The position numbers were made by a program, and so were the translations under genes. From the NCBI GenBank assembly GCA_947650285.1, contig CANTFL010000471.1, positions 153,937 through 217,936 on the forward strand: a DNA stretch of 64,000 bases, written 5' to 3'. The notes below the pieces were generated by a model. It saw only the letters and a list, made by a program, of their open reading frames with translations. It ran no database searches and was not told the origin of the DNA. Source of the stretch: Hyaloperonospora brassicae (Eukaryota; Oomycota; Peronosporomycetes; Peronosporales; Peronosporaceae). Of the stretch, positions 1-9,505 are shown piece by piece. The first letter of the stretch is position 1. Every line of letters starts with the position of its first letter.

Positions 1-99
1 TTGTGTACGATGAATGGAAAGACAGTTGACGACAGGAAGTGCCGTGGTGATGGCGATACAGACTATACTTTGTTACAAGGAATGATCCTACCTTAACCG

Positions 100-500
100 A
101 CAGAAGTCGATGGGAGAAAGCAACGATCTTGTTCGAGATGTCGAAGAATAAGATCGCTCAGACTCCGATTCTGAAGCATTTTGATCCGGGACGCCCTCCA
201 GTGATCGTGGTATATGCTATTAATGGGCTGTATCTGCAGCTTTGATACAAGAACACGACGGAACATACTGGCCGGTTATGTTCACTAGCCGAACGCTAAA
301 ACCCAGCGAGATTAACTATGGAATGGTGGAAAAAGAAGTTTAAGCTCGGCTGCGCGTCCTAGATATCGGCTACACTATGTTATCTGCACGAGAGATCAAG
401 GTGTTCAAACGTCATTTGACGTTGGCCTGGCTGGTAAAATCTTCAGGCCTATACGGGCGGCTCGCTAGATGGCCGGCGTTGTAATCAAACTGGACGCTGG
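100..500 (+). pseudogene. RNase H of Ty3/Gypsy element A (relic)
   Basis: Short pieces in different frames read like the RT-connection and RNase H part of a Gypsy polyprotein: a piece like W-E-K-A-x-I near 115-140, T-P-I-L-K-H-F-D-P-G-R-P-P near 160-205, then I-N-Y-G-M-V-E-K-E near 310-340. In the family, RNase H removes the RNA strand during cDNA synthesis. In-frame stops (for example about 253 and 343) and frameshifts make this copy non-functional. The call rests on motif order and on the integrase downstream. Confidence 0.55.
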
Positions 501-715
501 AGATCAAGAAGTGTGCAAAGGGAGAAGATGAAATACTTGGTACACTCGCCGCCAGCATAACTCCGCGCGAAGAAGTTGATCGCGATCTCCCCTAGGAAGC
601 AGCCGAAACATACTATGAGTATGACACCGCCAACGGTGGAGGAATATGAAAGTCTTTAGGTGGTCAGTTTCGATAAATTGGCCCGAACGAAACGAAAGGC
701 GGGGCGTACGGTAAA

Positions 716-1060
716 ATGGTGTGGAGACTCCCAGAATGGAAGATCGTGAATGCTGTATCCGGAAACGCAAAAGACGTGACAGTGAATGAAGCCGAGTATC
801 GTGGCCTGCTACTAGATTTCGATCTCCTGGCCGATCAGGCGCGGGGGCGCATCATCATATGTGGCGAATCTAACATAGCGATCAGACAGATGCGCGGATA
901 AATGGTTGCAAGACGCCCGGATTACAGTTGCTACGTTACAAAGCTATGGAGAAGCTCCGATCGTGGCCAATCCACGAATTTTTATATATAAAGAATAGCT
1001 GGAATCAGAGTGCGGATCGACTAATAAGCAACATTTTACAACAAGAGAAGGGCACGATGA
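716..1060 (+). pseudogene. second (archaeal-type) RNase H domain of element A
   Basis: An open piece at 716-901 contains V-N-E-A-E-Y-R-G-L-L-L followed by G-E-S-N-I-A-I-R-Q-M-R-G. This is the helix with the catalytic Glu and the later D/E-S-N-x-x-I block of archaeal-type RNase H. The next piece (928-1248) continues with a W-N-Q-S-A-D-R-L motif, where the last Asp of the active site normally lies. The G-D-S-N Asp is Glu here, so even without frameshifts this copy may be inactive. Such an additional RNase H is known in plant Tat elements and in some oomycete Ty3/Gypsy elements; placing A in that group is inference. Confidence 0.65.
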
Positions 1061-1429
1061 ATTTATCCAAACAAGACTTTCAGAGTTTACGTTCATTGAT
1101 CCGGTTGGACGCATTGTTGACACTAAAAAGTGTCGATCGGGTCGTGCAAATATATGACATCCCTAGATCAGCCGTAAAGAGACGGCGATCGCCTAAGGTT
1201 TTGCAAGAGGAAGTCGTCCATCCGATCAGAATCGAGAAAATCAAGTAATCACAGGAAAAAGAATTGGATCGCCCACCTAAAGAAATTTCTGATCGGAGAC
1301 ATAACGAAGTTGAGTATTGGAGAAGCATCGTAATGTTCTCGGATCGCGTTCGATTAGGGGGTAGATGAAAGCAAACTATTGTTTTTCCGTCCGAGATCGA
1401 CCGAGGATCCAGACAGCCACGTGGAGTTC

Positions 1430-2520
1430 TCTCGCTTGGTTGTACCGGAACTACTGCAGCAAGACTTCTTACATCATTACCATACAGCTTTGGAGGGCGG
1501 AAACCAAGGTGTAGGCAGAATATACCAACGAATTTGGGCCAAGTTTTACTGAAGAGGACACTACCGGAGTGTTCAGCGTTATATGGAAGAATGTGTGGAT
1601 TCCACGACAGGAAAAGGAAAGCCGGTTATACGCGGCGAATTTCCAGGGAATTTCCAATCCTCTTATCCGTTTCAGATATTCGCGATAGATCCCATTCCGT
1701 CGCTGCCAAGATCATTTAAACGAAACACCGAGTTGTTGTTGGGGGGATCTTTTCTCAGGGTACGTGATCGCGAAAGCGAGTTCCTTTAGAACTGCGCAAA
1801 CGATCGCTGAGAGTTATGAGGGGTGTGTGTTTCGCGGACTCGGGGCCATTGAAGTGATCCGCCATGATCGAGAGGTAGGATTCATGTCTTACTTCTTTCG
1901 AGCGTTTAATCGGATCTCAATGCCGAAACACCGTGCAACTATGGCTTATCGAACCCAAGCGAACGGAATAGCAGAAAAATGGTACAGACACTGACGAGAG
2001 CATTGAAGATGTATGTTACGGATAAGAATCATAAAGATTGGGACTAGTACGCCGATTGGTTGATGTTTGCCATCGATTCGGCACAGGATCGCGTACGAGG
2101 AGATATACCATTCAACTTGATCCACGGTTGGGTACGCGATCGACGCTGGGTGCGACCCTGCCTTTGGGAAGCACCAAACGACTAGACCAAGAACCAGAGA
2201 TATAGCGCTGCCATATACAACGTCAATACCAGCGAGCGAGAGAAGTCGTTAACGATCGTCTCCGGATCTCGATCTAAGATCAATCCGATCGACACAATCC
2301 TGAGAACGGATCGCATGAAATTGACGTTGGATCGCAAGCGAGACTCTTTTTGTATCATGTAATAGAAGGATATGCCCGAAAACTTGTACATATTTGGCAT
2401 AAACCGTTCCGGGTAAGGGAACTTTACGAAAGACACGCTGTACGGTTGGAAATCCCAAATATGCCGTACCGACTTTTCCCGTTGGTACATATATCCAAGC
2501 TTTAGCAAGTAAAAACCTTC
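1430..2520 (+). pseudogene. integrase of Ty3/Gypsy element A (relic)
   Basis: The zinc-binding region is visible at 1450-1620 as H-H-Y-H-T-A-L-E-G-G, then C-V-D-S-T-T-G-K-G-K-P. The second Cys of the usual C-x-x-C is Ser here. The core follows in shifted frames: F-Q-I-F-A-I-D-P-I-P-S-L near 1670-1710 with the first catalytic Asp, a second block near 1860-1900 (I-R-H-D-R-E), and A-Y-R-T-Q-A-N-G-I-A-E near 1940-1975 holding the catalytic Glu. The C-terminal region runs to about 2520 where the chromodomain starts. Integrase inserts element cDNA into the nuclear genome. At least four frame changes make this a pseudogene. Confidence 0.7.
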
Positions 2521-2830
2521 TTGGATCGTCTAAATAACCAGTGGAACTTTAAAGAGGCGGATAGCTTAGATTTTGACAAATTCCTGCTGCCGGAGGATAG
2601 CTGGGAGCGCACATTAGATGAAGATGATTTTGAAGTCGAAAAAACATTGAATGCGCGAATCGGCAGGCGGATCCGTTTTGGCAAAGTGCAACGCCAGTAT
2701 TTGGTGCAATGGAATTGATCGGGCGATTCGACCTGGTAGATGAGATCGACTTGAACTGTGGAGCCTTGCTGAAAGAGTTTGATCGCGACCGAGTCAGCTA
2801 GAACCGCTTCGAGGTGATGCAATCACACGA
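2521..2830 (+). pseudogene. chromodomain at the C-terminus of element A pol
   Basis: The 65-residue piece at 2521-2718 contains L-L-P-E-D-S-W-E, then F-E-V-E-K-T-L-N and a basic stretch ending Q-Y-L-V-Q-W-N. The V-E-K-I / Y-L-V-K-W spacing is the chromodomain signature at the C-terminus of chromovirus-type integrases, thought to steer insertion to modified histones. After a frame change the usual acidic D-E-I-D-L-N-C-G-A-L-L-K-E-F tail is seen to about 2790. Element B carries a parallel domain at 9015-9269. Confidence 0.65.
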
Positions 2831-4659
2831 AGAAGCGATGGAAGAATAAGCGACGTGTCGTATTGGAACTTGCCTGCAAGAAGGTAGCATAGGGTGAACA
2901 AGTGGAGGTGAGTTGTGTTGCGATCCAAGCTTTTGAGGCCTGATAGCCGTGAGTAACAATAAAATGCAAAGGAAAAGAATTTTTTGACGATCGACGAAGA
3001 AGAAATCTATAGAGATATATTAAGCGATGAACACAATGACTGCCGGATCGGTATGAAATACTTCGGAAACAATTCACCGGACAAGCCAGCCATCGTCGAC
3101 CCTGAGTTATCCTCGATGCGGGATCAATAATTGGTTGCGCCAAGGTTCAGCGCAATCCAGACGCATCAGCGATGAGATTAAGTTGAGTATATTTTTCGGA
3201 GAATCGCTCAAACACGGGCACCATGAGCGCATCTCGACCGGTGACGGGAGATACATGAAGAACAGATCCAGGAACAGATCCAAATCGCAATTTCCGTCGA
3301 TCATCCTCTGAAGGATAAAGCGCAAAACGGTTTTTCATATGGGTCCGGATCGCGATCGCCGCTGTTTGCGCTGCTGGCAAATCAGCTTCTGATTGCGTTC
3401 GCGTTGCTCGGCCGACAAGTAAATGGCGTGGGTTGCCTCCCACAGAGCCTGCCGGGTTTAATTTTCGTAGTCGCTATACAAGGTCGACAGCTCAGCGAAC
3501 CAGCCAGTAGCGCAAAAAGATACGGGTGTAATTTGGCTTCGATAGTGATTTTATTGTTCTTGCTTGTACAGCGCCGACACTTGTGCATAATTGAATAAAC
3601 GCGGAATCCACTCGGATTTGGGTGGCGCAGAGTTGGTTCGAGGAGCTATAAGAGTTGGGAATATGAAACGCTTTGGCCGCGTTAAGTGCTTAAGCATGAT
3701 GTCCACGTTTAACTCCGCCACGCAAGTCAAACTTATACGTCGTGCCGACTACGGGTGCACTTGGACGTGGGACTGGGGTATCCGATTGCGGTAGCTGGGA
3801 AATAACTGATTGCGGAGTACGTGATTTGGGGCCAAAGAGACGTATTTCGCTGCCGGAAGCAGGTCATTCTCAGCCTACCGCGCGTCGCTGAGCAGGCTCA
3901 GTGATCCGTCGAATTCACTGGACGCTTTGCCAAATAAATCCACTTTTGATACCGGACGTAGCGCAGGCGGCGTAAGTCTACATGGGACTGGGAGCAATTC
4001 GGACTTAGGTCTGGGGGTGATCCGGACTTGAAATTGGGAAAATTCACGAGGACCGGAGCAGTGATCGATCATGGACATGACGAGACGCTCTAGGGAAATC
4101 CACGGCACCGCGACGACGAGCGCGATCGATACGTAGCTGCCAGCGTGTCATCATCAGATGATTCTAAGGGATCAGACTCTAACCGATACATATTACTGGA
4201 TGGAATCTTCTGCGTTTGCATATTTCCTGCCTGGGATTTTGATCTCTTTTTACCTGCGAAACTTTGGGTGGATCGCACCGGCCAGTGGATTGCCCTGAAG
4301 ATACCTGGGACTTGTCAGGTTGCGCCTGTCTAGAGGATCGCGCCGACCTGGGAGAAGTTTTTTTAGATCCACAAGGTTGCGTTGGACGCACTGACCCAGT
4401 TGATCGCAGGGATCTACCGGTGGACTTATCCGATGGGATAGCATCTGACTCAATTCCCGAACGCGCCAGCTTTGCTACGCGGGGACGCTTGGTCAGGAGA
4501 TCGGGTTCACCGGACCTGGATCGCTTTCCGGTTAATGGGGTAGCACAAGCAGCAAAGGTTTCCCACAGAGGAGGTGGAGATCGCCAGAGCGCACCTGAAA
4601 TAGGTGGACCCGGATCACGTCGCGATTACGGACTGCTAAATGATATTTCTGTTTCCAGT

Positions 4660-5552
4660 CAATTATTTGATTTTGAAGGAGAATAATTTGGTATCTCGAA
4701 TTGCCAGGTCCGATCTCAGCTTCCGCAGCTCATCTTCGACAAGCTGGTGTTTTTGGAAAGGGTCTTTGTACGCCTTGGACAAATATCCCAACGCCGGCGT
4801 GACCACCTTAAGCTTCTTGTTGGTCCGTTTTAATAGTTTATAATGCTTGGCTACCTTCTCCGTGGCGGTTTGGAGATCGTCGCCCAAGTTTTACTCTGCG
4901 GTAGCCAGGCGCGAGGTATACGGTTCCACTTTCTGCTGGGCTGGAGCCACTTCGCGCACTCGATGAGACTTCTCACGCTCCATTGCTGCGTTGGCTTGCA
5001 AAATAGCGTTCTTCATCCTCCGGATCTCGTCATCGTGGCTCGAACGTCTTACCGATTCTTCTTGGAACGCATTCGTCTCCTGGATCAGCGATTGGTGATC
5101 GCACCAGAGCCTAGTAAAGCGCTGCTGGACGAAAGTCGCTAAGCACGGGACCAAGTCAATGTACGATCACAGCTCCGCCTAGAAACGGTCGATCTGCAAC
5201 TTCTGGTCACGATACGCTTCTTCCAAGGCACGTTTATCTGTCAGGCTAATACTTGAAGTTCCAGTTGGTTGTACAACGCCGCAATCTTCGTAAACACACT
5301 CTCCCGATCCGCCAAAGATGGAGCACTCACCCGTGTCGACGGCAATAACGTAAGCGATCCGTCAGAAGAGACCAATGGTGACGAGGGAGGAGGGATCGTT
5401 CGAACAGTTTCCGAGGTAGCGTTAGGAGTCGCGGGCGAATCGGACGGTGCAGACGAGAATGTAGCCATAACCGTTACGGAGTGCGTAGCCGATAGACATC
5501 GTGTGTCGATAGCCGATGGAGGGGACGATTTTGTAGAAGCGCGAAGGAACAA
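4660..5552 (-). pseudogene. antisense coding-like region of element A (Ser/Pro-rich N-terminus, coiled coil)
   Basis: On the strand opposite to pol, downstream of the chromodomain, an open stretch at 5552-5241 codes a Ser/Thr/Pro-rich segment ending in a helical S-L-A-D-R-E-S-V-F-T-K-I-A-A-L-Y-N-Q-L-E. After a frameshift a second stretch (5154-4663, one stop near 4888) is rich in E, K, R, Q and L in coiled-coil style, for example D-D-E-I-R-R-M-K-N-A-I-L and V-E-D-E-L-R-K-L-R-S-D-L. A better start than 5552 may be the Met at 5468. I recognise no family. Position and orientation match the antisense regions of elements B, E and J. Further minus-strand pieces continue down to about 2830. Confidence 0.45.
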
Positions 5553-5742
5553 TGACGGAAGTGTGGATCGCGTGACCTACCTAAAGCACAAAACCAGTTT
5601 GAGTGGTGGACGCATATGGAGATGGGCCGGTTGGGACGAGGAAAGTGACCAAACGACTGATTATAGGGAAAAGACTGTCCACGTCGCGCAGGATTGATCC
5701 ATATTCGATTCTGAAAGTAATGGGTGGTGTGGATCACATACC

Positions 5743-5862
5743 GCGATTCACTACACCGCGATCCACTGTACTGCGATCCACTGTGGAGCGATCCGCTGTG
5801 GAGCGATCCACTGTGGAGCGATCCACTATGGAGCGATCCGCTGTGGATCGATCTACTACGGA
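5743..5862. repeat. 15-bp minisatellite, 8 units
   Basis: Eight head-to-tail 15-bp units with consensus GCGATCCACTGTGGA, differing by one to five bases each. Because 15 is a multiple of three, reading frames stay open on both strands across it and produce spurious repeat peptides. Every unit except the first contains a GATC. Confidence 0.9.
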
Positions 5863-6180
5863 GTATATTCTGTGGACCACATGAGGTAAGAGATGACATA
5901 GACAGGCGGTGCACAACAGTCAACCTAGCGAATAGATCGGCATAGTCATAGGGTAGGATTTGGTTGGTTGACATTAAACAGAATTAAATTAGCAACGAAA
6001 GACACGCGTCGACTTCTCCCGGACAGGATCTCTGGTCTCCCGTTGAATAGAGAGCCACCCACGTATCTGCAAACTTCGAGCTTGGATTGTTTGGCCATGC
6101 GGAACGTCCATTCTCACACACACCCCTCAACTGCGATAGGACGCAGTTAACCTTACGGTTCACATTCTAGATCGCGAGAC

Positions 6181-7298
6181 GGCTCAAGTGGTCAGAAGTC
6201 TCGCGTATCAAGCATCACACTTCGACGGAGGCGACTCTGGGAGAGGGCCAAAGTATAGACGCGATCAGTTAAAGAATTTTCACTCGATCCGCACCTACGT
6301 TTGACCGGGTGAAGCATTTTCACCCGATCAACACCTATCCCTAAGACGGTCAAGTTCAGCTTCAGCTCAAGTCCACCAAGAAGAGCGCAACCCGCCCCAC
6401 CGACGAATACACAAAGTGAGCAAGAAGACACAGAGCACGGAATCGAGGTAGTCCCTCCATTAGTCGGGCGTCCGGGCACCAGTGGAGAGTCGGGGTGAAA
6501 AGGAATTTGTGATCACTACTCCACCACACCACGTCAAAATGATTAGTACATCGATTTCTAACAACATTTTTGTCCCAAATTGTCCAAGAAATCATGAAAT
6601 ATTGGTTTAGTTACATTAAAAAAATATAGTGAAAGCTCACACACGCAGAATTATTGCCAAATAGGTCGATAAAATTGGCTTATACTTGAATATAAAGCTG
6701 TCTATGGATCAACTTATGTGATAAATATATTTAATTAAGAAAAGCTAATCACCGTCAATTACGTGGAGAATCACACCTGGGCTCAGCGGCTGATGCACCT
6801 CACAGCTCTCAGCTTTCTCACATAGAGCGGATTACGGCGCAAACAGATGAGTCCATGTCATAAGAGAATGTGAAGTCCTCGTCCAAAATATAGTAGGAAA
6901 TGAAACGAAAGTATGCATACCGGATCGTAGGTATCGCAATAAAAATGATCGATTAGTAATAGTGACCACCTGTGTACCTTTAAATAAGTTGCTCATCGAA
7001 CTTTGACGGCTGGCATGTATCTACCTCTATCGCGACTTATAAACGCCTACGCGCGTCTAACAACAAATTAATTATGCTATCTTTAATTGCTTGTCTATTA
7101 TTTGCAATTACTTGTGTATGTTCCTTGCCTATCATATCCCTCCTTAACATTTAGTAAAGAAAAATAAACAGTAATTACACATTCATTGCAGAAACATGCA
7201 GACTTGAAGGTAGATGTCGATGGGGTTCATAACAAGCCTGTATTGCCTGTGTAAGCTCAGCAAGAGAAAAATCTTTATGAAAATTGTGAAAGAAGTAG
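6181..7298. other. stretch without recognisable genes, A+T-rich to the right
   Basis: No coding signal is seen. 6129-6160 holds two adjacent small inverted repeats (AACTGCG/CGCAGTT and AACC-TTAC-GGTT), and 6306-6326 an 8-bp stem CGGGTGAA/TTCACCCG around a 5-base loop. The composition of 6160-6500 resembles oomycete Gypsy LTR sequence, so it may be the 3' LTR of element A, but no second copy is in the window to prove it. From about 6590 to 7180 the sequence is markedly A+T-rich. Confidence 0.5.
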
Positions 7299-8216
7299 TG
7301 TTGTGTAGGATGTTTTGAACGTGGTATATCCAACTTTTGACTTGAATATAGGAGCGGCGAGACAGACAAGAGAAGCCGTAGCACATCGAAGTCGGCGAAT
7401 CAAGGTTCGATCAAATCAGTCTCAACGAGATAGCAAGAAGGTGTATTATCCATACCACTAAATATTTGTATATGACAACGGAGGATGAAGGAGACCCACT
7501 CGAGGGTCCTTTTCAACCAACAAGAGAATGAGAGATAATAATTACAGAGCAGAATTTTTCAATTCCAAGACACGTGTACATTTTCAAGTAAGTCTCTGCG
7601 TGGGCTGGATTATGCCTGCTGTCGAGACTCGAGAAGCATAGCTTGTAGAGGTCTCGAGAGAAAGCGCCAAGAGTTAAGTCCGTCCGGGGTGAGCATTACT
7701 CGCTTCCAACGAAAGATAAGTCTCGTCGCCCGGCGATCTTGTGAACCAGTAGATAGCACCGCTTTGAGGCTCGTCGTACGGTGAGCCAGCGAATCAATTG
7801 ACGGTACCGATTTAAGTCTCGTCGCACGGTGAGCCAGTACTCAATTGACGGCACTTCACAACGACTCGTCAAACTACTAGCAGGTGGGAATTTTATCAAA
7901 GGCACCGTAAGTCTTCCAGTCGGCCGTATTCTGCGCTCGGTGACCTGTAAAAGCGTGAGAACGCCGACGTCTACCAATTGGTACGAGTTCACAGAGCTAG
8001 AGGAACGGAAAACGCTGATCTCAGGCAGTATTCTGGAAAGGATAGCGAGTGGTTGGAGGTATTCAGATTAATCGAGATCCACAACTGAACCCGAAGAGAC
8101 GAACCGCGAATGGAATTGAACCGACAACTAGCCCAACTACGCCGACTTGCTCGGCGATTGCTGTGTTGTTACGTTGCGACTCTATTGCCGCATATCGGTT
8201 AAGCTACTATACCACA
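7299..8216 (+). repeat. 5' LTR of element B
   Basis: Starts TGTTGTGTAGGA and ends ACCACA, two bases before a primer-binding site. From about 7545 on it is almost identical to 13307-13965, whereas 7390-7540 does not align with the matching part of the 3' LTR. Confidence 0.8.
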
Positions 8217-8218
8217 AC

Positions 8219-8236
8219 TGGCGCCGCGACCCGGGA
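8219..8236 (+). other. primer-binding site of element B
   Basis: TGGCGCCGCGACCCGGGA lies two bases after the 5' LTR. It begins with TGG, as expected for pairing with the CCA end of a tRNA, and fits the place where minus-strand cDNA synthesis starts. Confidence 0.75.
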
Positions 8237-8288
8237 ATTTAGGGTGTGTGATTGTTTTAGCAGTCACCAAATCCCGTAAAGGCACATC

Positions 8289-8980
8289 ATGGTCATCGAA
8301 TCAAAAGACGGAAGCGGTACGACCCTGGCGACAGCCAAGGATACTCTGCGTGCTGAGTCGAGTTTGGCGACATCTATCGTCACCCATGCGGACGCGAGGG
8401 TGGATCGAGCCATTCATTTCGACGACTTCAAATCGAGTGACCAAGATAGTGAGGAGGATGGAAACGCTGATGACAACGATGCTGATGTATTCAGCCATGA
8501 AGCGGAAGAACGTTTGCTGCATGTGGGCTACGTCAGCATCTTTCGCGGGGTTATAAGACGTCAGGCCGATGAGCGCGACAAAGAAGAAGACAGTGGTCAA
8601 GGTGTGAACCCTGGTGAGCGCTCCCCGCTAACCTCCAGGGCCACGACGATTGCCGAGACACCTCTGGAGAATAGGGGTCTGTGCCTACTCATCGAAGAAA
8701 TGGAGACGAGCCACTGGATCCAACCATTTAGGCGAAAGTCAGCCTGCCAAGCAAAGTAGGCGTATGTGAGCAATGAGATAATACAACTCCTCAACAGCAT
8801 GTCTCTAGAACAGCTAGCCGACAGCACGGTGCTTCTTTTAAGGGCAATGGGGTATAATTGCGAAATGATGCCCACGAATCTGGTGTTATAGGAATTTAAG
8901 GTTTGCTTGGTGGGCAGCGAGTTGGTGAGGTGGAAGCGTAAGCTGAAGATAGTGTTCGGGGCACGACGACGAACGAGATC
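8289..8980 (+). pseudogene. gag N-terminal relic of element B
   Basis: A 156-codon open frame (8289-8759) begins 50 bp after the primer-binding site. It is acidic (a D-S-E-E-D-G-N-A-D-D-N-D-A-D block) and followed, after a stop, by in-frame sequence with I-I-Q-L-L-N-S-M-S and V-R-W-K-R-K-L-K. Place and composition suit the start of an oomycete Gypsy gag, which packages element RNA. No zinc knuckle is present and the frame runs into the deletion junction. The ATG at 8289 is the first after the primer site. Confidence 0.5.
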
Positions 8981-9014
8981 ACTCATTCTGTTTAACCATT
9001 GAAATTAGGCGGAT

Positions 9015-9269
9015 ATGGTGCTCGTGGAAGAAAAGAGACATACACCATTCATCGAAGAAGAAATCTTACCAGATGATAGTTGGGAGACAGATGAAGCGAG
9101 CGGTAAATACGAGGTAGAATCTATCGTGGATAATGCCTTACCACTCTCGACAAGCATCGGCAGGACTCAACGTCGTATCCCGGTAAAGTGTAAAAGCTAT
9201 GACACACCGACATGGAAGCCGTTATCTAATCTGTCGTGCGGTGGTTTGTTATACAATTACCTACGGTAG
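9015..9269 (+). pseudogene. chromodomain fragment of element B pol
   Basis: An 84-codon frame with E-E-E-I-L-P-D-D-S-W-E, then K-Y-E-V-E-S-I-V-D, an Arg-containing segment (I-G-R-T-Q-R-R-I-P-V-K-C-K) and D-T-P-T-W-K-P-L-S-N-L-S-C-G-G-L-L. This is the same arrangement as the chromodomain of element A. The integrase that should precede it is deleted, so only the targeting tail remains. Confidence 0.6.
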
Positions 9270-9505
9270 AATAAGGGAGAGAATCGGTTGATGATGGCGC
9301 GGGTAGCAGAATAGTGCTAGCCTACGCACCACTGTCACCAACAACCTTATCGATGTGATGACAAGCAGGCAGAGATGAGATAGAAAGCAACTGCGTCAAT
9401 ATTGCACAAAGTACATGAAAGAAAGGGACTGAGTTACTTAAATAAATTACCTAAAGGGGCGACTGGTCGAGTCGAGGTACTCGCGCGACGAAATAACCAA
9501 GGAAA

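Larger units (their letters stand above)
1..6180 (+). mobile_element. Ty3/Gypsy element A, decayed, 5' part outside the window
   Basis: Fragments of one polyprotein run in order on the + strand: RNase H (about 1-500), a second RNase H (715-1060), integrase (1430-2520) and a chromodomain (2521-2830). Frameshifts and stops separate them. The 2.8-5.6 kb part carries coding-like sequence on the minus strand, and a 15-bp tandem repeat follows. The 5' LTR, gag, protease and most of RT lie to the left of the window. The right boundary is a guess: I could not pair an LTR. The order RNase H, second RNase H, integrase, chromodomain is that of oomycete Ty3/Gypsy elements with an extra archaeal-type RNase H. 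Confidence 0.75.

Noticed and set aside
5474..5974. A minus-strand frame with H-S-G-S-L repeats
   Set aside because: The repeat peptide is only the translation of the 15-bp minisatellite; the frame beyond it has no coding character.
8095..8165. tRNA-like B box (GGTTCAATTCC on the minus strand) inside the LTRs of B
   Set aside because: No A box at a fitting distance, no acceptor-stem pairing and no cloverleaf; it is LTR sequence.
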